Notes: generated by a model from the sequence alone, not told the origin. 64,000 nucleotides of DNA from Oscillatoriales cyanobacterium RM2_1_1 (GCA_012033335.1 JAAURB010000003.1:1-64000), one strand, 5' to 3'. Shown: positions 37,230-46,117, counted from the stretch's first letter. Made by a program: numbers and translations.

Positions 37230-38660
37230 CTATACTTCAGAATCAGATTCGGAGCCGAGCATATTTAAATGATGACCGATCAAATAAACACAGGTTCCAG
37301 ATAACATTCCAGGCAAAACTTCATAAACTGCACCGGATAATCCCAGTCCCAAATTCCAAATAAAAGCCATCAGGATTCCACTCAACATCATGGCGATCGC
37401 GATCCCTGTTGTTACTGGTTTTTGTAAAACTCTTACAATTAGTAAAGGCCCCAAACCAGCAGCTAAAGCTGACCAGGAAAACGTGATTAATGAGAAGACA
37501 CTATTATTGTCAATCAGGGCAATCGCCAGTACAATTGCTGTTACAGTTAAGGTTCCAATCTTGATCCATCGATAGGACTTTGCCCCTTGAGGAAATATAT
37601 CCTGAGTCAGGGCAGCAGAACAGGAAAGGATTTGGGAATCCGCTGTTGAGATAGTCGCAGAAAATAGCCCAGCCATCATCAGTCCAACCAGGAATCCAGG
37701 CAATAACTCCAGGGATAAATAGGGGAGTGCCAGTTCTGGATCTCCTGTGTTGAGTAAGTCAGGTAAGAGTACCCGAGCGGCTATTCCAATGACAATAGCA
37801 CAACAGGAATTTACTGTGGCTAATAGTAACTTTAAATCCCGAGCAAATGCAATATTCTGACTGGAATTAATTGCCATTGCTCTGACAACAATATGGGGCT
37901 GACCGACAACCCCAAACCCAGCCCCAATCCAGCCCAGAAAGAAAGGAATGAAGCCAAATTGTAGACTTTCAGGATTCCAATTGATTAGATCTGAATCAAT
38001 TGCCATGAGTTGTATCCAGAGGGATTGAAATCCACCACAATTGACCAGGGCAACAGTAGATAAAATCAGCAATGAAATCATCATAATAATAGCTTGAATT
38101 GCATCTGTCCAGATTGATGCTCGAATACCTCCTGAAAAGCAATAAACAGCAACAACGACTGCACCAATGATGACTCCAGAAGAATAATCCCAGCCAAATA
38201 CTGAATTTAGCGCTTTACTTCCTGCTACCAATTGTGCCGCCGCATAGGTACCCAGGAAAGTAATGGTAATTATTGCTGAAACCAGGGTAATTAAACGGTA
38301 CTTTCCTGATGCCTGACCCAAAAACTCTGAAACCGTTTCTGAATTTTTAGCCTCTGAGACTTCTCGAAGTCGCCGAAAGATCAACCACCAGGCTATATAG
38401 TCCCCAATTGCCCAACCAATTGTCAACCACAAAGCAGAAATTCCAACCTTGTAGGCAAATCCAACCTGACCAATAAAAAGCAGACCACTTTGCCCTGTTG
38501 CCAGGGCTGACAAGGCAGTTAACCAGGGATTAACATTGCGACTGGCTAATAGATAATCAGTAGTTGTAGCCTGTTTCTGAGTGGCAGAATAAACTCCCAC
38601 AATAATAAATAAAATGAGAAAACTGATAAAGGTGACTGCAATCCAGAATTGATCCGTCAT
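37230..38660 (-). CDS. sodium:solute symporter (SSS/PutP-like)
   Basis: 476-aa polytopic membrane protein of the solute:sodium symporter family with about 13 hydrophobic segments. Recognisable blocks are TTDYLLASRNVNPWLTALSA, ATGQSGLLFIGQVGFAYKVG and FSGGIRASIWTDAIQAIIMM, as in PutP-type carriers. GLFSATISTADSQILSCSA is the conserved region around the second sodium site. The stop is 18 nt before the NRPS start and it follows mysC by 68 nt, so it is part of the MAA operon. The substrate could be glycine, serine or another precursor, or the MAA itself, by context only. SSS carriers are not usual members of MAA clusters as I know them. Confidence 0.88.
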   Translation of the reverse strand: MTDQFWIAVTFISFLILFIIVGVYSATQKQATTTDYLLASRNVNPWLTALSALATGQSGLLFIGQVGFAYKVGISALWLTIGWAIGDYIAWWLIFRRLREVSEAKNSETVSEFLGQASGKYRLITLVSAIITITFLGTYAAAQLVAGSKALNSVFGWDYSSGVIIGAVVVAVYCFSGGIRASIWTDAIQAIIMMISLLILSTVALVNCGGFQSLWIQLMAIDSDLINWNPESLQFGFIPFFLGWIGAGFGVVGQPHIVVRAMAINSSQNIAFARDLKLLLATVNSCCAIVIGIAARVLLPDLLNTGDPELALPYLSLELLPGFLVGLMMAGLFSATISTADSQILSCSAALTQDIFPQGAKSYRWIKIGTLTVTAIVLAIALIDNNSVFSLITFSWSALAAGLGPLLIVRVLQKPVTTGIAIAMMLSGILMAFIWNLGLGLSGAVYEVLPGMLSGTCVYLIGHHLNMLGSESDSEV

Positions 38661-38728
38661 AATTAAAACTTAAGCTAGCTCATGAACCAAGATAGCCAAA
38701 AATCATTTTTGATTGCCGTAGTAGACGA

Positions 38729-40120
38729 TTAGTCTCCTCCTGGCTCAACTAATTTACCAATATTAAAATCAATCCGAATCCATCCTTTAAGCTGACGTAA
38801 ATTTTTCAGTAAAAGTAGAGGAATATGCCAGTGATGTACCATTAAAAAAGGCAGTGGATCATTGATTTGAAAAATTGCATCTTTTCCGTGATTGATAGTT
38901 TGCCACCACTGTTGTAATTTCTCCCAAGAATTGACCTTAGTTAACCGCCACAGCTCATGATAGAGCCAATAGGTGGGCTGACTACTTTTCAAGGGGGTAA
39001 TTGGTAGTTCATTGTTTTGAGCATCTTTTAAGTAAACTTCAGCCACTCCAGGATGATTGTAAAACATTGTAATCGCTGAATGAGTTCTGGGATTACACTC
39101 TATAGGATAGACTGTACCATCAGGGGCTTGAATAAAATCAAAAGAGATCTGGCCCGTCAAATTCAGTGCTTGTACAAAAGTTTCAACCCAACGATAGATT
39201 TCCAGATTCTCAATCTGTTGATAATTGACCTGGAATGGTGAAGATTTACTACAGCAATGTAATCGAATTATTCCCTGTCGGACAGTACTATGGGTGCAGT
39301 ATTCTTGACCCCTGATAAATTCCTGCATAATCCAGGGACTAACCTCACTAATTGGTAGGGATTTAACAAACTCTTCCAGGTCGGCTTTTGACGGGAGTGG
39401 CAGTTTAGTTAAATCTAGTCGATGAACTGAATCATAGGGAATACTTTTGAGAATATATTGTCGATTTTCCTGGGAAAAATCAAAGTCCAAAATTTGTTTT
39501 GAGTGGGTAATTAAATAAGATTTTGGAACTGACAACCCAATTGTTTCTGCCTTCTGAATAAATGTGAATTTATTATCCAAAAGCTGGGTAATTTCAGGAT
39601 CAAAATGAATCATTTCACAATGAGGCGACAGCAAAGGCTTGACCACAGAATAGTAGTAACTTTCTACAGGACTAGTGACGGGAATCAAAACATTAATCTT
39701 TTCATTCCGGACAATTTCTAGTAAATCCTGGGAGAATTTTTCTAGATTTTCCTGGGGAGATGTTACGGTATAAAACCGCTGAACTGCCCTAGAAAAATGG
39801 TGTCCAGTCAGCCAGTATTTGTGGGTTTCAACTAGAAAAACAGTATGACCCGCGTCGTTAAAAGAGCGTGCTAGCTGTAGGGCTTTAGTCATTTTCCCAC
39901 CCGTGATCAAAATCTTTTGAGGATTTGAATTGATAACCGGGGGGGAAAAAAGATCTCGAATTGATTGAACGACTATGGCCATTAAAACTAGGACAAGATT
40001 AAAGGGTAAGGCTAATGCGAGTAAACTCAATGTGCCGATGTTTTGAAGAATTGCAAAGGCTCGGTGGGGCCGAACAAATAAAACTTGAGACATAGTTATG
40101 GGTTTATCATTATTGATCAT
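38729..40120 (-). CDS. mysC: ATP-grasp mycosporine-glycine synthase
   Basis: 463 aa. The protein matches remembered Anabaena MysC almost block by block: NPQKILITGGKMTKALQLAR, ETHKYWLTGHHFSRAVQRFY, DNKFTFIQKAETIGLSVPKSY, LKSIPYDSVHRLDLTKLPLP, WIMQEFIRGQEYCTHSTVR, FDFIQAPDGTVYPIECNPRT and the C-terminal GWIRIDFNIGKLVEPGGD. Two hydrophobic segments at about residues 25-50 suggest membrane association. By known biochemistry it ligates glycine to 4-deoxygadusol using ATP. The internal ATG at 40093 is an alternative start. mysB ends 46 nt upstream. Confidence 0.93.
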   Translation of the reverse strand: MINNDKPITMSQVLFVRPHRAFAILQNIGTLSLLALALPFNLVLVLMAIVVQSIRDLFSPPVINSNPQKILITGGKMTKALQLARSFNDAGHTVFLVETHKYWLTGHHFSRAVQRFYTVTSPQENLEKFSQDLLEIVRNEKINVLIPVTSPVESYYYSVVKPLLSPHCEMIHFDPEITQLLDNKFTFIQKAETIGLSVPKSYLITHSKQILDFDFSQENRQYILKSIPYDSVHRLDLTKLPLPSKADLEEFVKSLPISEVSPWIMQEFIRGQEYCTHSTVRQGIIRLHCCSKSSPFQVNYQQIENLEIYRWVETFVQALNLTGQISFDFIQAPDGTVYPIECNPRTHSAITMFYNHPGVAEVYLKDAQNNELPITPLKSSQPTYWLYHELWRLTKVNSWEKLQQWWQTINHGKDAIFQINDPLPFLMVHHWHIPLLLLKNLRQLKGWIRIDFNIGKLVEPGGD

Positions 40121-40166
40121 TCGTGATTAGTCAATCATTCAGAGACAACAAATTATAGACAACAAA

Positions 40167-40997
40167 CTATAGACAACGAATTAAAGTCAAGCCATCCCGG
40201 AGCGGTAATAAGACCTGTTCTACCCTTGGATCATTGGCAACAACCTGATTAAACTTGGCGATCGCCCGACCATTTTCGGTTTGGTATTCAGCGGGTAAAT
40301 AGGGTTGACCCTGAAAGAGAGTATTATCCACACAAATAACCGCATTAGGCATCAGCAAATTGCTTTCAAGGAGCCGATTGAAGTATTCAATGTATTCTTT
40401 TTTATCAGCATCAATGAATACAAAATCAAACTGCTCTCCCAATTCTGCCAAGTATGACATAGTCACCAATGCAGGGGCAACTTTTACAATGATTTTTTCG
40501 CCATGGGGTGAGATAGCAAAACAATTGAGAGCAAATTTTGCCACATATTCATCAACCTCACAGGCAATTAATTCTCCATCAATTGGTAATCCCTCGGCGA
40601 TCGCTAATGCCGAATATCCGGTGAACAGACCAATCTCTAAAACTCGTCTAGCTCCCATCATTTGAACCAGCAATTTTAAAGTTTGTCCCTCAATATGTCC
40701 AGACAGCATTTCCTGCTCTAAATGACGGATTGTTTCTCCATCAGAAAAACGTTGATTCCAGGGTTCCTGTCGAGTTTTTTTAGCCAGTAATGCCAGGGCT
40801 GCCGATTCTTGAGTAGTTGCATGTTCCAGATAGGGATCTAAACCTGCCGCCAGTTGATACGCTTGATCAATCAGGTCTGAAATCTCTATAGGAATTTCAG
40901 TTTTCTCGATCAGATGAACCGCTTGTTCTAGTTTTTCTGCCAGAATTCCTAAGGGTGTAACAGGTCGAGGGGGAAAGGAATATGTTGTGGAAATCAT
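40167..40997 (-). CDS. mysB: O-methyltransferase of MAA synthesis
   Basis: About 276-aa SAM-dependent O-methyltransferase that would convert demethyl-4-deoxygadusol to 4-deoxygadusol. The start is taken at the ATG at 40997; an upstream in-frame start at 41066 adds 23 residues unlike the family. The SAM motif is VLEIGLFTGYSALAIAEG, with LIACEVDEYV and FDFVFIDADKKEYIEYFN (metal/SAM-binding Asp), and the C-terminus has DPRVEQVLLPLRDGLTLIRC. These and FSDGETIRHLEQEMLSGHIE resemble remembered Anabaena MysB very closely. It is the first gene of the cluster in this window; the usual upstream partner mysA is not found in the 1.9 kb beyond it. Confidence 0.93.
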   Translation of the reverse strand: MISTTYSFPPRPVTPLGILAEKLEQAVHLIEKTEIPIEISDLIDQAYQLAAGLDPYLEHATTQESAALALLAKKTRQEPWNQRFSDGETIRHLEQEMLSGHIEGQTLKLLVQMMGARRVLEIGLFTGYSALAIAEGLPIDGELIACEVDEYVAKFALNCFAISPHGEKIIVKVAPALVTMSYLAELGEQFDFVFIDADKKEYIEYFNRLLESNLLMPNAVICVDNTLFQGQPYLPAEYQTENGRAIAKFNQVVANDPRVEQVLLPLRDGLTLIRCL

Positions 40998-42430
40998 ACT
41001 TGTGTTTGTGGATTGTTTGTAGAGAAATAGGCTCAATGAAATTCTGCCGCAGCCTGACTGCGTCAATTTGCGTCAATTTACATCAATTGTTGAATCAGAA
41101 TATTGGTAAACAGTTCTAGTGAGCTGTCAGGTTTACCTGGTTGTTGACTTGTTATTGAGTCGAAGTCAATTCTGATGAATCAGAAAACCTGATTATCGAA
41201 TTAATTTTTTCACTGCTACAGAGATGATTTGTGTCGATATAGACCCATCTGTATTCGTTGGTTTTGTCACTTTCTACAGGGAATTGAGGGATAGTTATTC
41301 TCAGCTTGACTTGAGTTTGGCTCATGCAGTTTGACCTCGATTAGGAACAATGAAATAGACGGCCTCGCACTAACATCCCATAATTAAGTAGGCTAGCTTT
41401 TAAAAGCTTGCTAATGGCACTCAGGAAATAACAAACAGCATTTAAAAGCAATAAATAGTATCAGAACCATTCATTGACCAACAATATGCTGTTTCCCAAT
41501 TCGCAATGAATGAGGAGATATTGATCTCATGGCCTGAGCAGAGTTTGAAAAGTCGGATTTGGTTATCCGATAGATTGAGCCGGTAAAATCAGTAGGTGAT
41601 TCTATGGTCATTATCGAACCCTATTGATTTTGAAGCACAACGTAGTAGCCGAAATCTGCCAATAGATATAGATAGAGTATAGAAAAATCCCTAACCGACT
41701 TTTGGGAAATTTCTATTAGCTCAGATCAATCATTTAGACAATAGTAAAATTGCTTTTGCCGACCTGGGATGATTTCAACCTGGAGCGTTGCTATTCAGCA
41801 AAAATTCCAGTTGCATCAGGTTCCCCAATCTTGATCAAAATAAATAATCAGTGGAGTATGGCTTGAGAAAAGTCTGTCCCCTGAACAGTGGTTGAGTAGA
41901 AAGGAGAACACTCTCTTCGTGCCCCAGTTTCCATTTGAGGTTGCAACCAAAATTAACTTGCTGATCTGGACTGGCCAGTTTTTCAGCTAAGACAATTTGC
42001 AGTAGCAATCCAGTTTGAAAATTATTCACGAATTTCCCAAGGGCTAAACCCCTGCCTGACCGAATTAGCTCTCGTTTGATAGTGTAGCGCTAAGTGTTTC
42101 GATTTAGACAAAACCCCCATTAACTTTCGTTAAAGATTTTATCTAAATTGCTAAGGTTTGAAATAACATTTCACTTGCATTTTTTTGAGAAACATTGATG
42201 CTTTCAGGCTAATACCCTTGATCCCCTCTATTCTCTCGGATAGGCGATCGCCCATTATCAAACAGGAAATCCAGGAAAGTGCCCTACACGGGCCAGCATT
42301 CCTGTCAGAGCTTGAGAGGGAATTGGAGTCAAAGTCCTTTAGAATGGGTTGATTGAGGGGGCTAATGCAAAAATCTATGAATTGCTCAGAAATTCTCTGG
42401 CAAAATCCCAATCAGATCTTGAAAGAACCT
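40998..42430. other. gene-free region upstream of mysB
   Basis: About 1.4 kb with no credible reading frame on either strand, the longest gene-poor stretch in the window. It must contain the mysB promoter. I looked for remains of a sedoheptulose-7-phosphate cyclase (mysA) on the minus strand and saw none. The short minus-strand frames at 41835-42029 and 42151-42411 have no recognisable motifs. Confidence 0.45.
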
Positions 42431-42560
42431 CGTAGATAAGTAGATGGTTGTAATTAATTATCAAACAGAAGGGGGTCTGGGGCTTTGCCCCAGGAAGGGG
42501 GCTTTGTCCCCTTCAACCCCCTACATGTATCTTCTAATTAATTGTGCCTAGCTACTTACA
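42431..42560. repeat. MITE-like element, copy A
   Basis: About 125 bp with imperfect terminal inverted repeats: ATAAGTAGATGG...AATTAATTA at the left and AATTAATTG...CTAGCTACTTAC at the right. The interior has GGGGTCTGGGGC and TGCCCC stem-forming runs. Copy B at 44554-44662 is in inverted orientation and matches both the ends and the interior. Confidence 0.75.
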
Positions 42561-42954
42561 CGATTTTTAATACCTTGAGGTCAGGATTCGTAAAAAGTTT
42601 TATAAAAATTTCTACAAGCTCAATTTCCTAGTCAACAGGGCTTTGAATGATTTTGTCCCTGCCTGTGATCCGGCGCAACCGGAGAATTTTTGGGCAAATT
42701 CCCCCTAAAACTGCATAAGCTCCCCTAGCTCAGACATAGATTAGATCAAAGGGTTCCAAGTCAGTCCGTAGAGATCATGTCACGCATTCTTCGACTTGTG
42801 GAAGAATGCTTTCTTTTGGCCCTTTTTTGGGCTTTTCAGGCCAGGATTCTCGCTAAGGGTTTCAAAGTTTTAAATCAAAGATGGTAACCCCGACCCCAAC
42901 CCGCAAGCCTACCAATAAACAAGGTCGGCATGGGGCCAACCTTGAATCATCAAT
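42561..42954. other. intergenic with possible small-RNA region
   Basis: About 390 bp downstream of rpmF (which reads left on the minus strand). No reading frame. It ends, on the plus strand, in the terminator-like hairpin at 42784-42817, which fits no annotated plus-strand gene. Confidence 0.4.
42784..42817 (+). terminator. orphan intrinsic terminator
   Basis: GCATTCTTC (42784-42792) pairs with GAAGAATGC (42801-42809) and TTTCTTTT follows. The nearest upstream plus-strand sequence is non-coding, so this may end an unannotated small RNA of about 100-200 nt. Confidence 0.6.
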
Positions 42955-43137
42955 CTACCCTTCGTCGTCTTCGTCAGTTTCTTCATTTGCTGGATAATAA
43001 AACCCTGCAGCCCGACCTGATAAAATTGATCTGCCCAAAGAGAGGGCTTTTTGAGCTTCAAAGTATGCTTGACGCTTCCAAACCGCTTGTCGGCTTTTGC
43101 GCTTAGATTTAGAGGTTCGTTTCTTTGGAACAGCCAT
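42955..43137 (-). CDS. rpmF: 50S ribosomal protein L32
   Basis: 60-aa basic protein beginning [18 protein letters not shown], the near-invariant N-terminus of bL32, followed by [20 protein letters not shown] as in cyanobacterial forms. It lacks the zinc-binding cysteine pairs of C+ type L32, as expected for cyanobacteria and plastids. The C-terminal acidic tail [10 protein letters not shown] is unusual but not unknown. It is a structural component of the large ribosomal subunit. It stands alone, with about 400 bp of non-coding sequence before it. Confidence 0.95.
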   Translation of the reverse strand: MAVPKKRTSKSKRKSRQAVWKRQAYFEAQKALSLGRSILSGRAAGFYYPANEETDEDDEG

Positions 43138-43546
43138 TGAAAATAAATGCCTAGAATTTTATTGACTTGACAAACCTATATCTTACACTACTTTTCAGGC
43201 GATCGCCATATTTTTCTCAGCGCTCAGGAATATGCACCTTTCCAAAAAAAGTGTTAAGGCTGTTATCAATAGTAAGATCGCTTCACCAGGTGTTAAAGTG
43301 GGGCTAAGAAATTTTCGGCTTTTAGGGAGAAAAGTTCCTGAAGTTGCCGTCTTCAAGGATTATCTGGGGGAATTCTCACGGGGTCAAATCAGTAGCGACC
43401 TGCAAAGCTTTTGAGGTCACTGTCAAGACGTTATTTTTCTGGGCTTTCTCAGAATTATTCAGAACTAGTGAATCATCAATTGAGTTTCCATAGAGAAGAT
43501 TCGCAGTTGAGTCGATGTCGATCAGAGGTTAAACCAAAAAATTATC
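43138..43546. other. divergent intergenic region rpmF / Tic22
   Basis: About 410 bp holding the rpmF promoter and the Tic22 promoter. A HIP1 octamer lies at 43199. A 60-codon plus-strand frame at 43232-43414 has no RBS or recognisable motif and is not called. Confidence 0.4.
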
Positions 43547-44323
43547 ATGATGAAGCAATTCCTAATTCGGTTAGGTGCCTGTCTGGGCATCATCAGTGCC
43601 AGCTTGTTTTTCAGCCCGAATCTGTCCTCAAGCTCTGTGAGTGTTTTCTCGTTGCGACCTCCGGCAGCAATCGCCTTAACTCAAGATAAAATTCTAGAAA
43701 AATTATCGGCTGTCCCGGTGTTTGCCGTAACAGATGCCCAAGGCGCTCCCCTAGTACGATCCACAGGCAGTGGTCAAAATGCTGTGGCTATTTTTCAAGT
43801 GTTTATTAGCCGGAGAGATGCCCTGGGTTTTATTGAGGAGCTCAAGAAGCAAGATCCAAACCTGGGTTCAACGGTTCAGTTGGCGACGGTGCCCCTGGGG
43901 AAAGTCTATGAAATTGTTCAGCAGAATCGGGATTCAAATCGACTCCGGGTGGCGTTTGTCCCGACTCAACAGCAGGTTGATTCCGCCCGGGCTGTATTGA
44001 AGGCGAGTGGACAGCCAGAAGGTGAGTTTCGGGGCGTACCGCTGTTTTTAGCCAAAGCTGGAGACGATGATCGGGTACTAACGTTACAGCAAGGGAATGA
44101 TCAGGCCATTCCATTTTTCTTTACCCGGGAAGATTTGCAGGGAATGCTCGATCAGTTTAAAACTCAAGAACCTGAATTATTGCGGTCAGTCAAAATTGAA
44201 GTGATTCCTTTAGAATCTCTGCTTGAGGCGTTTCGGACGGATGATGATCAGTTCTTAGATAAGGTGATTTTGATCCCACCCCGGGAGACAGTGGAGTTCA
44301 TTCAGCAAAGTCAGCCCAAATAG
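43547..44323 (+). CDS. Tic22 family protein
   Basis: 258-aa homologue of the chloroplast Tic22 protein. A signal peptide occupies about residues 1-45 (GACLGIISASLFFSPNLSSS, then LRPPAAIALTQDK). The mature part has two copies of the Tic22 unit: LEKLSAVPVFAVTDAQGAPL with ISRRDALGFIEELKKQDPNLG, and FRGVPLFLAKAGDDDRVLTL with FFTREDLQGMLDQFKTQEPE. In cyanobacteria Tic22 is a periplasmic protein thought to act as a chaperone-like factor in outer-membrane biogenesis, working with Omp85; that is family knowledge. The second ATG (43550) is an equally possible start. A hairpin follows at 44384-44412. Confidence 0.92.
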   Translation: MMKQFLIRLGACLGIISASLFFSPNLSSSSVSVFSLRPPAAIALTQDKILEKLSAVPVFAVTDAQGAPLVRSTGSGQNAVAIFQVFISRRDALGFIEELKKQDPNLGSTVQLATVPLGKVYEIVQQNRDSNRLRVAFVPTQQQVDSARAVLKASGQPEGEFRGVPLFLAKAGDDDRVLTLQQGNDQAIPFFFTREDLQGMLDQFKTQEPELLRSVKIEVIPLESLLEAFRTDDDQFLDKVILIPPRETVEFIQQSQPK

Positions 44324-44383
44324 CAAACCGATAATCAATCAGCGTTCTCGCCTGAGGACGGTTGAATGGGACAGGTTTCATAG

Positions 44384-44412
44384 GACAGGGAGAGGTTACG
44401 CCTCCCCCTGTC
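44384..44412 (+). terminator. hairpin after Tic22 gene
   Basis: GACAGGGAGAGG pairs with CCTCCCCCTGTC with one A-C mismatch. No T-run follows, so it is only a possible terminator or 3'-end stabiliser. Confidence 0.4.
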
Positions 44413-44462
44413 TGGCTTGAAATAAATACCCATCAATCAAGTCATTAATCATAAGTTATTAA

Positions 44463-44553
44463 TATAGCGATTCCTAATCACGTGAGGTACAGATTTGAGA
44501 GGTGGCGGCGCGGTGCGCCGCCACCTCTCGTACTCCAGCATGGAAACGCTGTA
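44463..44553 (+). repeat. dispersed palindromic repeat, copy 1
   Basis: A ~95-bp unit: conserved left arm (GATTCCTAATCACGTGAGGT then ACAGATTTGA), a perfect 14-bp stem GAGAGGTGGCGGCG / CGCCGCCACCTCTC at 44497-44529 with loop CGGTG, then a right arm ending TGGAAACGCTGTA. Two more copies lie at 47441-47535 and, inverted, at 60850-60945. It ends directly beside MITE-like copy B. Confidence 0.9.
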
Positions 44554-44662
44554 ACAAGTAACTTGACGCAATTGACTAGAAGATTGATCTGGGGGTGAAG
44601 GGGGCAGTGCCCCAGACCCCCTTCCATTTCACAATTAATTACAACCATCTATTTAGACGGTA
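44554..44662. repeat. MITE-like element, copy B (inverted)
   Basis: Reverse-complement relative of 42431-42560: it has AACAAGTAACTTGACGCAAT at one end and AATTAATTACAACCATCTAT at the other, with CAGTGCCCCAGACCCCCTTC inside. It abuts dispersed repeat copy 1 and ends 20 bp before the MFS start codon. Confidence 0.75.
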
Positions 44663-44681
44663 CTCATCAAACACTACATTA

Positions 44682-45881
44682 ATGCCCAATCCAAATACCT
44701 GGATAACCAAGCTGACGCTGCTTTTGGCCAGTAGTCTGACGGTAATGGCAGGGGCGACTGTTGCTCCGGCTTTGCCGGCTATGAGCAAACATTTTGCTGA
44801 AGAGATCGCTAATCCTGATGTCCTGGCCACCCTGGTCAAATTGATTATTACGATGCCAGCGTTGTTTATTGTGATTGGTTCGCCGATCGCGGGGTTCGTG
44901 GTTGATGCGGTCGGGCGTAAGTTTTTACTGTTATCCGCGACTGTTGCCTATGGTCTGGCAGGGTGTTCAGGGCTGTTTCTGAGGGATTTAACTGGAATTC
45001 TAGTCGGGCGTGCCTGTCTCGGTTTAGCGGTTGCCGGGGTCATGGTCAGTGCCACGACTTTAATTGCTGATTACTACACGGGCAGTGATCGGGCCGCCTT
45101 CATGGGTCTCCAGGCAGGATTTATGGGTCTGGGTGGAGTTGTATTTTTGACCTTGGGTGGTGTTCTGGCCCAACAAAGCTGGCGGTTTCCCTTCTTTATT
45201 TATCTGTTTGCCTGGTTGATTGTGCCGATGATTGCGCGGTTTATTACTGAGCCCAATCGCCAGCTTTTGATGGATGAAAACTTATCAGCCAATCCCCCAT
45301 TTCAACCTCTACCTGTTGCAGTTCTGGTAATTATTTACGGCCTGACAGTGATTAGTCAGGTCGCTTTTTATCTAATTCCTGTACAGTTGCCTTTTTTCCT
45401 GGAGAATCTCTTCCAAGCCCAACCAACCCAAAGTGGGATGGCGATCGCCCTGTGTACTCTATTTAGTGCGATCGCTTCGGTCAATTACGGTCGGTTAAAG
45501 CGGCGGATTAATTATGTTGGGTTTCTGCCGATTATGTTGGGTTTGATGGGAATTGGCTATTTAATTATTGGGCAAAGTTCTACCTGGGCGCAAGTTCTGG
45601 TTGGTTTGGTGATCTTCGGGATGGGTTTAGGAATCCTGATGCCTAATATGAATGTCTGGATTAGTAATGCGGTATCTGATCGGTTTCGGGGCAGAGCATT
45701 GAGCGGTATATCTACATCTTTGTTTTTGGGACAGTTTCTATCACCCCTGGTGTCTCAGCCTATTGCCAGGTCTTTTGGTTTAGGGGCGGTGTATGTGATT
45801 ACTGGGATTGGTTTGACCTGTTTAGCGCTATTATTTGCTGTTTTGAAGTCTAAAGTTCGCTATCTGACTGTCAATAGATAG
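44682..45881 (+). CDS. MFS transporter
   Basis: 399-aa major-facilitator protein with about 12 hydrophobic segments. Start chosen at the ATG 44682 (MPNPNTWITKLTLLLASSLT); the longer frame from 44595 only translates the MITE-like repeat. Family blocks: AGFVVDAVGRKFLLLSATVA is the loop 2-3 motif A (G-x-x-x-D-x-x-G-R-K/R), and LVGRACLGLAVAGVMVSATT follows as motif B-like. GMGLGILMPNMNVWISNAVS and RGRALSGISTSLFLGQFLSP are in the second half. It resembles drug/metabolite efflux carriers of the DHA type. The substrate is not readable. The insertion of a repeat just upstream could affect its expression. Confidence 0.9.
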   Translation: MPNPNTWITKLTLLLASSLTVMAGATVAPALPAMSKHFAEEIANPDVLATLVKLIITMPALFIVIGSPIAGFVVDAVGRKFLLLSATVAYGLAGCSGLFLRDLTGILVGRACLGLAVAGVMVSATTLIADYYTGSDRAAFMGLQAGFMGLGGVVFLTLGGVLAQQSWRFPFFIYLFAWLIVPMIARFITEPNRQLLMDENLSANPPFQPLPVAVLVIIYGLTVISQVAFYLIPVQLPFFLENLFQAQPTQSGMAIALCTLFSAIASVNYGRLKRRINYVGFLPIMLGLMGIGYLIIGQSSTWAQVLVGLVIFGMGLGILMPNMNVWISNAVSDRFRGRALSGISTSLFLGQFLSPLVSQPIARSFGLGAVYVITGIGLTCLALLFAVLKSKVRYLTVNR

Positions 45882-45932
45882 GGCCAATTACCGACTCAGA
45901 AAGTATTTAAAATCCTCAGAAATACCTACACA

Positions 45933-46010
45933 AATAAGACCGAATAAGACCGAATAAGACCGAATTAAGATTAAAAAAATTAAGATTAAAAAAATTAAGA
46001 TTAAAATTCT
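45933..46010. repeat. AT-rich short tandem repeats
   Basis: Three exact 10-bp copies of AATAAGACCG (45933-45962) are followed by three copies of about 15 bp based on AATTAAGATTAAAAA. The tract lies between the MFS gene and the next gene and probably arose by slippage. Confidence 0.9.
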
Positions 46011-46036
46011 GGGGTGTAGACATTTTGTTGCTGACA

Positions 46037-46055
46037 AACAGCCGAGACGGCTGTT
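46037..46055. repeat. palindrome shared with 11396-11414
   Basis: AACAGCCGAGACGGCTGTT is the reverse complement of the terminator-like palindrome after the FHA-ABC gene, and the flanking TCCAC is also shared. It overlaps the apparent 5' end of the following reading frame, which argues for a later start. Confidence 0.8.
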
Positions 46056-46117
46056 CCACCGGTGAGCCTCAGGAATTCGCTAGAATCAAAGGCAACTGTT
46101 GCGCTGGTGAACGGCTT

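Noticed and set aside
40998-42430. Remnant of mysA
   Set aside because: No DDGS-like motif was found in any minus-strand frame, though a profile search could be more sensitive.
42590-42790. tRNA or 6S RNA
   Set aside because: No cloverleaf or T-loop consensus could be drawn, and no conserved 6S bubble was recognised; only the terminator is supported.
43232-43414. 60-codon gene upstream of Tic22
   Set aside because: No RBS, no recognised motif and a composition like non-coding DNA.
44595-44681. N-terminal extension of the MFS protein
   Set aside because: The extra residues are the translation of the MITE-like element and do not resemble an MFS start.
46025-46117. TTG start of the membrane protein
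   Set aside because: It translates a dispersed palindrome that also follows the FHA-ABC gene, so a later start is more likely.
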